Position numbers and translations under genes: made by a program. Shown here in pieces: positions 32,486 to 41,824 of a stretch of 64,000 bases of DNA. Below the pieces are notes generated by a model. It was not told where the DNA came from. It saw only the letters and a list, made by a program, of their open reading frames with translations, and did no database searches. How positions within the stretch are numbered: position 1 is the stretch's first letter; each line of letters opens with the position of its first letter. The stretch comes from JAPULR01 sp965238215 (GTDB taxonomy: Bacteria; Chloroflexota; Dehalococcoidia; Lucifugimonadales; GCA-2712585), in NCBI GenBank assembly GCA_965238215.1, contig OZ250180.1, positions 1,860,001 to 1,924,000 on the forward strand. The letters run 5' to 3'.

Positions 32486-33925
32486 TCACCCTATGGCGTG
32501 TATCCGACCATCCTCTGTTCTGACGAACAGCTTTCCCTCCGCCAGCGACGGAGCCAGCATCACCGGAGAACCCAGGGATAGACTCCAAAGCTCCTGTCCA
32601 GTGTGCCGGTCAAGGGCGTAGACCAACCCCTCGGTGGTGGCGAAGTACACCGTGTCGCCGGCTACTATGGGCGATGATCGAACGCCGCCCTTCGCCTGAA
32701 AGGCCCATATCTCCGTGGGCATTGTTGGTTCCATAGATCGGAATGTTCCTTCAGAGTCCCCCACGTAAAGGGTATCTTCCGTTATCGCTGGCGCAGAGGT
32801 TATAAATGCCTTGTCCGGCGGCGACCATCGCCAATTGGTCCCCTGTTGAGACGGCGGCCTCGGAATGGGCGCGCCCCACCTGAGCCACAGGGTCCCCCAC
32901 AGCTTCTCCCGCTGCCATCGGCCGGGGATCTCCCGAATTCCTGCCTTGGCCGTGAGGATGTCGTTGGCGGAGGCCATGTACGCCAGTCCGTGGGACATCA
33001 CCGTGGGCTCGAACGACGCGACGCCCCGGGTGCGGAACCGCATCCTTCCCTCTCCCGTGCGGTAGTTCACGGAATAGAGGCTGTTGTCCTGGGAAGAAAA
33101 GTAGAGAACCCCGTTGTACAGAGAAGGCGGCGAGGTTATCAGGTTCTCGGTGTGGAACTGCCACAGCATCTCTCCCGTTGCGGCGTCCAAGGCGTACATC
33201 GAATTGTCGCCGGATCCGATGAATAGGTACCCGTTAGCAACCATGGGGGAACTACTAATGTAGTTGTCCGTATTGAACGTCCACCTGGTATCGCCGGTGT
33301 CTTTGTCGAAGACCCAGACCTTGGTGTCCGTGGAACCCACGTACACGTTGTCCCCTGCCACGGCGGGAGATGAGTTCACCAGGCCAGGCATGTCGCGCAG
33401 CCATTTTGTTTGCCCCGTGTTTGCATCCAGGGCCATGAACTTGAAGCGGCTGCCAACGTATATGGTGCTGTCCACCACTGCAGGCAGCGATTGACCCTCG
33501 ATTAACCCCGCCTCCGTCGACCAGAGGAGATTCCCTTGGGGAAGCGAAGGCGGGTTAGGCACGTAGCTGGTTCGCTCGTGATTCGACGCCGCCATGGACC
33601 ATTGGCCTGGCTCGGAAAGGGACGAAAGGTTGGTGCTGGGTCTGGTCTGAAGCAGGGTAACCGGGTTGGGGATGACGTGGTAGTTGTGCCATACCACCGC
33701 CGCCACCGATATCACGACCAGCACTATGAGAAGCCACTTGTTCTGGGTCATGAAGATGAGGCCTTGCCGGCCGAAGAGGCCGCGACGGGGCATCCTTTGC
33801 GCCCACTCGGGTATGCCCTCGGCAATTAAACGACCACAACCCTCACACCGGGATCTTGTCTCCTGGTCCATCGCCCCGCAGTGAGGGCATGTGGTCTCCA
33901 GGTGACTGTTTTCTTCTTGGCTCAT
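32486..33925 (-). CDS. PQQ-type beta-propeller protein with zinc ribbon and membrane helix
   Basis: The 479-residue protein starts with a zinc ribbon (CPHCGAMDQETRSRCEGCGR, four Cys), has one membrane helix (WLLIVLVVISVAAVVW) near residue 75, and then a propeller of PQQ-like repeats (LYVGSRFKFMALDANTGQTK, VWVFDKDTGDTRW, MYALDAATGEMLW, VYALDRHTGQELW). The propeller is predicted outside the membrane, the ribbon inside. Such proteins resemble BamB-like or quinoprotein-like scaffolds; PQQ binding residues are not clear. ATG 33925. It stands alone. Confidence 0.85.
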   Translation of the reverse strand: MSQEENSHLETTCPHCGAMDQETRSRCEGCGRLIAEGIPEWAQRMPRRGLFGRQGLIFMTQNKWLLIVLVVISVAAVVWHNYHVIPNPVTLLQTRPSTNLSSLSEPGQWSMAASNHERTSYVPNPPSLPQGNLLWSTEAGLIEGQSLPAVVDSTIYVGSRFKFMALDANTGQTKWLRDMPGLVNSSPAVAGDNVYVGSTDTKVWVFDKDTGDTRWTFNTDNYISSSPMVANGYLFIGSGDNSMYALDAATGEMLWQFHTENLITSPPSLYNGVLYFSSQDNSLYSVNYRTGEGRMRFRTRGVASFEPTVMSHGLAYMASANDILTAKAGIREIPGRWQREKLWGTLWLRWGAPIPRPPSQQGTNWRWSPPDKAFITSAPAITEDTLYVGDSEGTFRSMEPTMPTEIWAFQAKGGVRSSPIVAGDTVYFATTEGLVYALDRHTGQELWSLSLGSPVMLAPSLAEGKLFVRTEDGRIHAIG

Positions 33926-34276
33926 CCTTGGGTTCTCCTGACCATATTACGACTTCGCTGCGCGGCCGGTTTCCCAGAGGACGGCTCTACAGTACATTAA
34001 CCCTTCCATTTTGTAGCAAGACCGCACATAACGCAACTTTTCAGCCCCGCTAACTCCTCCTGCCTTGCTGGTCTTCCTTATCACCCCCTGAAGCTATGCG
34101 AAGAATCTCGTTAGCTATGCGAAGAATCTCGTTGTCGTAGTGCCTCCTCAGTCTCTTCCTTCCTGGAGACAAGATTCAAACCTGCCAATCGGCCCGATGC
34201 AATCGATTTTGAAGAATCTCTATGCGTAAACGTGCCTCTGGAGGGCAGCAACTTGGCAGTGCGCTGCAATGCCGAC
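33926..34276. repeat. Spacer with 21-bp tandem repeat
   Basis: AGCTATGCGAAGAATCTCGT T occurs twice in tandem at 34092-34112 and 34113-34133. The core GCGAAGAATCTCGTT also occurs elsewhere (53353 and 59424 regions). I see no gene in this stretch. Confidence 0.75.
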
Positions 34277-34687
34277 TTACCCGAACAGCCGAAAGCTCAT
34301 GGCCATGAATGCTCCCTGAAGCGCCACCCCGCTTATCAACGCGACGATGCGGCCCAATAGCGGAAGCGAACGTCCCACGTGCAGGCTCTTCCTTATGCCT
34401 ACTGCCGAGAACGCCGCAATAACAATTGTCAAGACCACTTCCGGAGGCGAGTAACTCCCGGCTGCGATATCCGACAGTCCAACGAGATAGAGTCAGATTG
34501 CTACCATGACGACGATCCAGAATGCGAAAACCGGAAGGGCAAACCACCCTCCGGCAGGGGCCTGCCGCATCGCGAGACCTAGGGCAAGTAACGCAGGCGC
34601 CACCTGCGCCACGTGGCGCGCCATTGTGTCGCTGACTATTCCGACCAGAAGTAGCGATAGGACAACCCCAAACAGGCAGGCTGCCAC
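34277..34687 (-). pseudogene. Membrane protein with in-frame TGA
   Basis: ATG 34687 encodes MAACLFGVVLSLLLVGIVSD, then further hydrophobic segments to IVVMVAI, a TGA at 34493-34495, and the same frame goes on LYLVGLSDIAAGSYSPPEVV, LTIVIAAFSAVGIRKSLHV and ends SFRLFG at 34277. The stop most simply replaces Trp (TGG to TGA). About 137 residues with four membrane helices. I do not recognise the family. Natural nonsense mutation or sequence error. Confidence 0.6.
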
Positions 34688-34984
34688 AACCGTCCTGTCT
34701 CCGGAAAACGTCCCTTTATGCCTGATCGAATGACGGTTGCTACTTCTTGCAGAATTGGGGTCATCGCAGGTTGAATGATGGCGCGGCGGGCGGCAAGCCT
34801 CCTTTGATTCTGGCAGGAGCGGAGGGCTGTTCCCGTAATTTCGAGTCCCTCGAAGAATCTCGCTGGATTTACGCCAGCGTTACCCTTCTCCGTAAGAACG
34901 TCTCTCTTGGGCATCTGGCTTACTTCACCCTTGCCCCGCCCCAAGTGCTATCATTGGGCCAGTAATCTGACTAGGAGTTGATAA

Positions 34985-36148
34985 GTGGACGTCCAGCGGA
35001 TTAGAGAGCAGATTCCGGCTTCCCAAAAGATGGTCTACCTGAACACGGGTTGGGATGGCCCTTCCCCCAAGTCCGTCGTACAGGCGGTGCAAGACCGCGT
35101 GGAGTACGAAAGCTACAACGGCCCTACCAGCCCCCCCGTATACCAGAGCGGTCGGGAGATCCAGCAAAAAGCCAGGGAAGGGGCGGCTGCCCTCCTCAAC
35201 GTATCACCCCAGGAAATCGTCCTTACCCAGTGCACCACCGACGGCCTGAACCTTGTCGTGAATGGCCTCGACTGGAGGGAGGGAGACGAAGTCATCACCT
35301 TCGGCCTGGAGCACAGCTCCGTGCTAATCCCGGCCTACCTGCTGCCCAGCCGCTACGGCGTTCGTCTGAAGGTCCTCGACCTTAGTCCCACCGACACACA
35401 TGAGGAGATTCTGAGCCGGGTTGCCGAGGCCATCTCTCCACGGACGCGTCTCCTGTTCTTCAGCCACATCCAGTACACCTGCGGCCTACGCATGCCCGCG
35501 GAGGGGTTGAGGAAGCTCACCAGGGACGCAGGGGTGCAGATGCTCATTGACGGAGCGCAGACGGCGGGCCACATTGCCCTTGACCTGCGGGCGTTGGACT
35601 GCGACTACTATTCCATTCCTGGCCAGAAGTGGCTCTTGGGGCCCGATGGGACCGGGGCTCTGTACATCCGTCAGGACCTGATACCTTCCGTTGCCCCAAC
35701 ACGCGTATCGGGCCGTGCCGCCGCGTCCTACGACGAGCATGGGAGTTTCGATCCCAGCACGGACACCATAGACAAGTTCCTCTTGACCACCTCCAGCGCG
35801 CCCCTGGCGGCGGGGTTTGCCGAAGCCGTGGCATTCCATCAGGAGATGGGCTCGGAGGCCGTGGAGGCCCATACGCTGGCCTTAGCTGGCCAGTTGAAGA
35901 AGGCCCTGTCGGAAGTCCCCGGCGTTAAGGTCCTCTCCCCCATGGACGACGCCCGCTCCTGCGGCCTAACCTCCTTCCAGATAGAGGGCGTTGCACCGGA
36001 TGAGGCAGTGAGTCGGCTGTGGAACGATTACGGCATAGTTGTACGTCAAGTGTCGGAGCTCACCTGCATCCGAGCGGCCACCCACGCCTTCAACAACGAA
36101 GAGGACTTGGAGAAGCTGGTAGCCGCAGTGGCGGAGTTGGCGCCCTAA
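34985..36148 (+). CDS. Class V aminotransferase (cysteine desulfurase / epimerase type)
   Basis: AGGAGTTGATAA precedes GTG 34985. The 387-residue protein has the PLP features of class V: YLNTGWDGPSPKSVVQ at the start, LTQCTTDGLNLVVNGL, HSSVLIPAYLL, the Asp in LIDGAQTAGHIALDL and the Lys in SIPGQKWLLGPDGTGALYI. The family includes cysteine desulfurases and isopenicillin epimerase-like enzymes; a substrate Cys loop for desulfurase activity is not obvious, so epimerase- or lyase-like chemistry is as likely. It stands alone between spacers. Confidence 0.9.
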   Translation: MDVQRIREQIPASQKMVYLNTGWDGPSPKSVVQAVQDRVEYESYNGPTSPPVYQSGREIQQKAREGAAALLNVSPQEIVLTQCTTDGLNLVVNGLDWREGDEVITFGLEHSSVLIPAYLLPSRYGVRLKVLDLSPTDTHEEILSRVAEAISPRTRLLFFSHIQYTCGLRMPAEGLRKLTRDAGVQMLIDGAQTAGHIALDLRALDCDYYSIPGQKWLLGPDGTGALYIRQDLIPSVAPTRVSGRAAASYDEHGSFDPSTDTIDKFLLTTSSAPLAAGFAEAVAFHQEMGSEAVEAHTLALAGQLKKALSEVPGVKVLSPMDDARSCGLTSFQIEGVAPDEAVSRLWNDYGIVVRQVSELTCIRAATHAFNNEEDLEKLVAAVAELAP

Positions 36149-36959
36149 TCCCTACCGGCAATTTCAGCGCAATTAGCCTTGCCCTTCCCCCTTGATGGGG
36201 GAAGGTTTGGATGGGGGTGCTCCGCCCTCCTCCTCCCGTTGTCCTCGCGAATACAGGGACCCATCCCTCTTTCCCATGCCCTCGCGGATGCGGGGACCCA
36301 TCCCCCCTTTCCCACGCCCCCGTGCCCGCCATCCTTCTCCTGTAGGGGCGACCCTTGTGGTCGCCCCTTATATGCTATGCGACCAACCCCTCGTAGGGGC
36401 GGTTCGCGAACCGCCCGCCCCCCGACTCCTCCTCCCGTTGTCCTCGCGAATAGCCTGCCCTCGTGAAGACGGGGGCAGGGACCCATCCCTCTTTCCCATG
36501 CCCCTCGTGTCACCCTGAGCGCAGCGACGCCACCCAAATGTCATTCCGAGCGCAGTGAAGCGAGGCCGAACAAACTCGTTGCCTTAGCAACCCTCCCCCT
36601 CCCGTTGTCCTCGCGAATAGCCTGCCCTCGTGAAGACGGGGGCGGGGACCCATCCCCCTTTCCCACGCCCCTCGTGTCACCCTGAGCGCAGCGACGCCAC
36701 CCAAATGTCATTCCGAGCGCAGTGAAGCGAGGCCGAACAATCTCGTTGCCTTAGCAACCCTCCCCCTCCCGTTGTCCTCGCGAATAGCCTGCCCTCGTGA
36801 AGACGGGGGCAGGGACCCATCCCCCTTTCCCATGCCCCTCGTGTCACCCTGAGCGCAGTGAAGCGAGGCCGAACAATCTCGTTGCCGTAGAACGCCTAGC
36901 CCTCCCACCCCCACCAACCCCTCCGGCCCGCCGTCCAGCGCACCCTTAGCGGCGAGCAT
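36149..36959. repeat. Repeat-rich spacer with three tandem copies of a 167-bp unit
   Basis: The unit starts CCCGTTGTCCTCGCGAATAG at 36434, 36601 and 36768, period 167 bp; the last copy is shortened and ends near 36890. Each unit holds GCGCAGTGAAGCGAGGCCGA and GTCACCCTGAGCGCAGCGAC. Two GTAGGGGC hairpins (36345-36367, 36396-36416) and one CCTTCCCCC hairpin lie upstream. Long frames here come from the repeats and are not genes. Confidence 0.9.
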
Positions 36960-37640
36960 CTAAAGCGCCGGCGGCAGTGTTTCCCTAATCCAAAGCGACA
37001 GGTCGTCAATCACTTCGTCCGTAATCTGGTGGGCCATCGGGTACTCGTGATAGGTGGGCTTGTAACCCGCTCGCCGCAGGAAATCCCTGGACTCCCGCCC
37101 CGCTTCTACGGGAATTAGAGGGTCGTTGACGCCGTGGGCTATGAAGATGGGCTGGCTTCTCTCGGCGGGCAGTCTCCCTAGAAGCTCCTCCCGTTCGTCG
37201 ATGCGGGCACTGAGGGCTGCCAGCCCGGCGAACATCCCCGGCCGCGGCAAGCCCACCTGGTAGGTCATCATGCCTCCCTGCGAAAAGCCCGCCAGCAGGA
37301 CTTGGCGCGGCTCCACGCGACGGAGTCCCATCATTTCCTCCACAAAAGCCGTCACCCCCTCCTCGGCTCGCTGGACATCCTGCGGAGTTTTCTCTCCCAA
37401 CAGGGGCGTCCAAGCGTAGCCGGTGAAGCCCGGCCCCAACTGTATCGGCAGGGGAGCGTTGGGACACACATACACGTAATTGTGTGAGTCGATGTGTGAT
37501 GCCAGTCCCGCCAGGTCGTGCATGTTCGCCCCGAATCCGTGCAACAGGACTATTAGGGGATAGGCCCTCTCGGGCTGGTAATCGACGGGGTACACCGCCA
37601 CGTATTCGAGGCCGCCACCTCGTCCCTGAACCATCTTCAT
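36960..37640 (-). CDS. Phospholipase/carboxylesterase-like alpha/beta hydrolase
   Basis: The 226-residue protein has PLIVLLHGFGANMHDLAGLA (oxyanion hole), the nucleophile GFSQGGMMTYQV, the Asp region IAHGVNDPLIPVEAG and the His in YPMAHQITDEV. This is the classic Abhydrolase_2 family of small carboxylesterases and thioesterases. Cytoplasmic, no signal peptide. ATG 37640. Substrate not defined; members cut acyl esters of small molecules or lipids. Confidence 0.92.
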   Translation of the reverse strand: MKMVQGRGGGLEYVAVYPVDYQPERAYPLIVLLHGFGANMHDLAGLASHIDSHNYVYVCPNAPLPIQLGPGFTGYAWTPLLGEKTPQDVQRAEEGVTAFVEEMMGLRRVEPRQVLLAGFSQGGMMTYQVGLPRPGMFAGLAALSARIDEREELLGRLPAERSQPIFIAHGVNDPLIPVEAGRESRDFLRRAGYKPTYHEYPMAHQITDEVIDDLSLWIRETLPPAL

Positions 37641-38168
37641 GCCGCCATCCTACCATCGGCGTCACCAAACACCAAGAGACCAACCTTCATGTGACTACTA
37701 ATCAAAATGAGCGCTCCGCGCCCCAAAATCCCTTCCCCCTCCACCCACATGTCATTCTGAATGCAGCGCAGCGGAGTGAAGAATCTATCGTCCCCCATGC
37801 CCAACCTCCCGCCACCTTCCCCCGTAGGGGCGACCCTTGTGGTCGCCCGTTATATGCTGCGTGACCAACCCCTCTTAGGCGCGCTTCCCGAACCACCCTC
37901 CACGTAATTTCCCTCAAACCATCCCGCTCCGAGCCCCAAAATCCCTTTCCCCCTGCAGGGGGGAAGGTTAGGATGGGGGTGATCCTCCCGTTGTCCTCGC
38001 GCATGCGGCCCCCCCCCACCCCGTCATCCTTCCCCCGTAGGGGCGACCCTTGTGGTCGCCCGATATATGCTGCGTGACCAACCCCTCCCGCCACGCCCTC
38101 ATCCCCTGCCCCCAAAAGTGACATCTTCCCATTGCCCAAAATCCCCACCCCCTGCTACCCTCCCTCTC
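37641..38168. repeat. Repeat-rich spacer
   Basis: It holds two GTAGGGGCGACCCTTGTGGT hairpins (37828-37848, 38041-38061), a CCTTCCCCC hairpin near 37949, and a CATTCTGAATGCAGCGCAGC element at 37752. No gene is seen before ATG 38169. Confidence 0.85.
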
Positions 38169-38549
38169 ATGAGAAATATAGAACAAATACACAAAGAACT
38201 AGAAGACTTCCTAGACAGCCTCGGAATCCCCAAGGAACCCCCCAAGGGCTCCTTCTACGACCTCAGTGACGACGAAAGTGACGAAGAGCCTAAACTCAAG
38301 TCCGGCGGCCAGCCCGGCAACCAGAACGCCCGCAAGCACGGCCTCTACTCAAAACACCTTCCCCCGGAACAACTTCAACAGTTCGACGACGCCCTGGATA
38401 TCAGAGACCTCGCCCCGGAGATAGCCATCGTCCGCGTCAGGCTCAACGGACTCCTCAACGATCCAGAAGCCTCCCCGGACCTCATCAATAGGACCCTAAG
38501 TGTCTTGGGCAGGCTTATGAACATTCAACGCCGCTTCATTTACGGATAA
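38169..38549 (+). CDS. Hypothetical protein with GNQNARKHGLYS motif
   Basis: ATG 38169 is chosen because the frame before it lies in repeats. The 126-residue product has an acidic N-terminus (DLSDDESDEEPKL), then GGQPGNQNARKHGLYSKHL, a motif seen in many small proteins of mobile and phage-related regions, and C-terminal helices (IAIVRVRLNGLLNDPEASPD, RTLSVLGRLMNIQRRF). It may bind DNA. Origin in a mobile element is plausible but no partner genes are present. Confidence 0.6.
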   Translation: MRNIEQIHKELEDFLDSLGIPKEPPKGSFYDLSDDESDEEPKLKSGGQPGNQNARKHGLYSKHLPPEQLQQFDDALDIRDLAPEIAIVRVRLNGLLNDPEASPDLINRTLSVLGRLMNIQRRFIYG

Positions 38550-38585
38550 CCATGTCCCAAACTCCATTCGTTTGCCCTACTTTTT

Positions 38586-38710
38586 TTGAAACGAGTCCCA
38601 CGCCTGAAACTAGCAACCCTAGGCACGAACTCGTTTTCCAAAACGAGTCAGTCCCACGCCTGGCAACCCTGAAACGAGTCCCTCGTTTTCCCACTCGTTC
38701 CTGAAACGAA
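38586..38710. repeat. Cluster of short direct and inverted repeats (GAAACGAGTC)
   Basis: GAAACGAGTC or AAACGAGTC appears at about 38588, 38640, 38670 and in part at 38705, with the inverted form CTCGTTTTC between. CCCACGCCTG is linked to two copies. The rest of 38550-38977 holds one GTAGGGGC hairpin (38907-38925) and no gene. Confidence 0.65.
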
Positions 38711-38977
38711 TTCGCACTGTTGTCTCCCTCCTTGCAACCATCCGTGGAAGCGTGCCATGCCATCCATTCAAATGTCGAATTGCTCTCGCGTCAATTTACA
38801 TAACATTCATATTCCTGAGTGCGGCAACTAGCTTGGAAGTCAACCGACAAGGGTCTCACCCTCCCAACTCACGTCACCCCTTCCCTTGCCACCGTAGACC
38901 TGTAGGGGCAGGTTTCAAACCTGCCTCATCATGTATCATGCCGTAAGCACCTCGGCCTCTGACAGGGAGGAAGGCCC

Positions 38978-39769
38978 ATGAACATTCGCGTCCTCGGCGC
39001 CCACAACATGGAGACCTCGCAGACCAAACATACCTGCTTTCTGATAGACGACTCACTGGCCATCGACGCAGGTAGCCTTATGACTGCCCTCTCCTCCAAC
39101 GAAAAGGATCGCCTGCGGGCCATCCTCCTGACCCATAGACACTTCGACCACGTGAGAGACCTGCCCAGCCTCGGCCTGCAGACCATGGATAACGGCGTGA
39201 CCGTGGACCTATACGGACTGCCCGATACCCTGGACGCCGTATCTACTCGCCTCATGGACGGCCTCTTGTACCCCAACTTCACCGTCCGGCCCACGCCGGA
39301 ATGCCCAAAGTATCGGATGCGTCCCATAGCCCCCGGGCGGGCCTTCAACGTCTGTGGCATAGAGGTTCTGCCCCTCTCCGTGCCCCACGGTGCGCCGGCG
39401 GTGGGATTCATCATGCGAAAGGGATCGTCTACTGTGGCCTTTACCGGCGACACGGGCGGCGGACTGCTGCCTTTCCTTGCACATACGCCGCCACCCCAAG
39501 TTCTCTTCGTAGAGGTAACCTTTTCCAACGACGGCGACGCCCGCGCCCGGGCCAGTCGTCACCTCACCCCGTTCCTCCTGTGCGAGGAGTTAGAAGAGGC
39601 CCGAAAGCAGGGACTGTCCTTGCCGCAAGTCGTCGCCGTACACCGGGACCCGCGCCACGAACAAGCCATCCTCCAAGAACTCGCCAAAATCTCCAAAAAG
39701 CTGAACATAACCATCACCCCAGCCCACGCCGACCACCGAGTATCTATTGGGAGTCGCGGGTATCATTGA
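38978..39769 (+). CDS. Metallo-beta-lactamase fold phosphodiesterase-like hydrolase
   Basis: GGAGGAAGGCCC precedes ATG 38978. The 263-residue protein starts MNIRVLGAHNMETSQTKHTC, then LAIDAGSLMTAL, the metal motif LLTHRHFDHVRDLP, a His in VPHGAPAVGF, the Asp in AFTGDTGGG and HRDPRHEQAIL, with a last His in TPAHADHRV. This order fits the class II cyclic nucleotide phosphodiesterase-like branch of the MBL fold. It would bind two metal ions. The substrate is probable cyclic nucleotide or other phosphodiester, not proven. Confidence 0.82.
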   Translation: MNIRVLGAHNMETSQTKHTCFLIDDSLAIDAGSLMTALSSNEKDRLRAILLTHRHFDHVRDLPSLGLQTMDNGVTVDLYGLPDTLDAVSTRLMDGLLYPNFTVRPTPECPKYRMRPIAPGRAFNVCGIEVLPLSVPHGAPAVGFIMRKGSSTVAFTGDTGGGLLPFLAHTPPPQVLFVEVTFSNDGDARARASRHLTPFLLCEELEEARKQGLSLPQVVAVHRDPRHEQAILQELAKISKKLNITITPAHADHRVSIGSRGYH

Positions 39770-39853
39770 ACAATTACAGGCCGCCTTCTTGCCATTGACA
39801 TCCCTCCGGTACAGGAATAGAGACCTGCATGCAGTTCATGGGATAAGGGAAAA

Positions 39854-41030
39854 ATGAAGAAGAAAATAATCGGGATCATCGTGCTTATGGCTGCGGTGTT
39901 GTCCTCCTCAGCCTGTGCAGAATCACAAAGCCGTTCTCAGACATCCCTTGAACGGATTTTGTCTATGACGCCCGCATCCTTTGGCAGTTTTCCGCTGGAG
40001 TTTTCCCATTATGCCAGGGCTTTGGAATTGCAAGGGTATGACACAGAGAGAGACCGGTGGATATGACGACGTAAAAGAGTTTTGGTTCGAATGGCTGGAG
40101 CTGGGGAAAGATCCCTTTGCTCGCCTAGCCTACCCCCCAGGTTTGAATAAGTCATCTGGTGGGGAAGCGATAGGACTGTCCGAAGTGCCCTTCTTTGCCT
40201 TTGACCTAGGCATCTGGTTTTTCACCGGATTTGGTAGAGGGTCCTACGAGAAGCCCACTTTCTTCAACATTGAAGGTCGTTACTTCCCGGAGCAGATTGT
40301 GTCCGCAATGGAGACACTGGAGTACAAGAAGGTGAACTTCAGGGATTTCTTCTACTATGGTCTCCACCCTAACAATGCACCTGTGTTGGACTACCCGCTC
40401 AGGACTCACACACTGAATAGAGTAGCGGTGCTAGACAACTGGTTTGTGGCGGCGGCGGCCACTCAACAGATGGAGGACCTAATCAATGTGCGGGATGGCC
40501 ATGTGGAGAGCTTATTGCAAAGCAAAGCTCACCTCACATTAGCACAGGCAGTGAATGGCGACTTGCTGAGTGGAACATACAGGGATCTCTCCGCTATCAA
40601 GAATCCAGGTTCTCCGGTAAACTTTAGTGTCATGATTACGGATAAACTCCAACCTTATATGGATGGCCCTAATGAATGGCAATCCCTGACGCCATTTGTA
40701 CTTAGCTTGTCGGGCTATCGTGTGAGAGACGGCATAGATGAGATAGTTATTGCTCTCTACTATGACGATCCCATAGCTGCTCAAGAAGATCAGGTCCAAC
40801 TTGAGCATAGGTGGAATACCTTTGAGTGGGACTTTGCTACCAATTCTGATCCTATGCCACTGGTCAATGGCTGTTCGCCATTCTCCACGGAGACTTTGAT
40901 AGGGGAGGATTATTCGGTTCTCGTTGCGAACTGCCCTTTGGTACGAGGATTGGTCGGAGACCAACTGATTGACAATCCCTACATGTGGCAAGCCGTGCCG
41001 CACTTCGTCCTAAGTTTGAACATTGAGTAG
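39854..41030 (+). pseudogene. Lipoprotein with frameshift, about 390 residues
   Basis: The start (ATG 39854) gives a signal peptide MKKKIIGIIVLMAAVLSSSA with lipobox SSSAC. The frame ends at 40064-40066 after LELQGYDTERDRWI. Another frame takes over at about 40057 with YDDVKEFWFEWLELGKDPFA and is open to 41030. The two together read as one secreted protein with no recognised domain; the second half has many aromatic residues and NPGSPVNFSVMITDKLQPYM. One base added or lost near 40060 explains the break. Function unknown. Confidence 0.6.
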
Positions 41031-41171
41031 ATGAAGTTAAGATAGGGTTAGGGTTGACTACGGTCTGTTGCTATTGTTCTGTGGTGATGTCGGCGACCAA
41101 CAAGTCAAGTGGATCGTCCCTTTCCCCCATCCCCCTTTGATTGTATAATCCCCTTTTCGGGAGGTGGCGCT

Positions 41172-41798
41172 TTGGCCGGACTGCTTCGCAACTTGGGGTC
41201 TCGCAACCATCAGCAGAGACGCCGCGGCTTCTGCAACCACCTCAACGCCATAGGCGTCAGGGCCCACGAGGCCCAGAAAGGCCGCCCGGAGGAGCTCTTC
41301 CGCGACCATCGCGAGATGTCCATTGGTCTCATCCACCTTCAGGACCCGCATCTGGATTGGGCCAACGTGGTGCAAGGGAACTACAGAGGAAGGTTGCCCG
41401 GCGACCTTCTCTTCTTTCGTACCCCCGGCCAGCCTTTCTACTACCGCATCTGGTACGGTCTCTACGACCCCAACCTCAAGATTGCGAACACTTCTCTGGT
41501 ATTTCGCTCCAAGCGCCTCCGCCCCATGAATATAATCGGGCGCGCCTTCAACGTCTCCTGGTATAACGAGCTGCAACCCGTCGAACTCGAGCCCATGACC
41601 AGCGACCCCGACGTCAAGAACCATCTGATACAATCGGGGGTGGACGTGGAGGTCATGGCCTTCCCTGACGGATACTGGATAATCTCCAATCGGGAGTCGG
41701 GCCGCCCCCCGTCAAAGCGCATCTGGGAGTGCTATCAAGCCGTAGCCCAGGGTCTGAAACTCTCCAGCAAGGGGTTGGACCCCGACAAGTTCTTTTAG
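41172..41798 (+). CDS. Hypothetical protein, 208 residues
   Basis: TTG 41172 follows GGGAGGTG. The protein has a basic N-terminus (LRNLGSRNHQQRRRG), then DHREMSIGLIHLQDPHLDWA, PGQPFYYRIWYGLYDPNLKI and VDVEVMAFPDGYWIISNRES. Many aromatic and Pro residues suggest a beta-rich fold. No family is recognised. It is 27 bp before the DUF1445 gene and could be co-transcribed with the D-glutamate cyclase-like pair. Confidence 0.55.
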   Translation: MAGLLRNLGSRNHQQRRRGFCNHLNAIGVRAHEAQKGRPEELFRDHREMSIGLIHLQDPHLDWANVVQGNYRGRLPGDLLFFRTPGQPFYYRIWYGLYDPNLKIANTSLVFRSKRLRPMNIIGRAFNVSWYNELQPVELEPMTSDPDVKNHLIQSGVDVEVMAFPDGYWIISNRESGRPPSKRIWECYQAVAQGLKLSSKGLDPDKFF

Positions 41799-41824
41799 AC
41801 AACATAGTTAGAAAAGGGGGAAGC

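Noticed and set aside
34493..34495. TGA in the membrane gene as a second selenocysteine site
   Set aside because: The position fits Trp in a hydrophobic helix and not a redox Cys; I saw no hairpin after it. Treated as a nonsense mutation.
36145..36959. Several overlapping minus-strand frames of 60-130 codons
   Set aside because: They arise from the 167-bp repeats and hairpins; all begin with the same repeated phrase.
36149..38168. CRISPR array
   Set aside because: Repeats are 167-bp tandem units or scattered hairpins, without regular short repeat and unique spacer pattern, and no cas genes are near.
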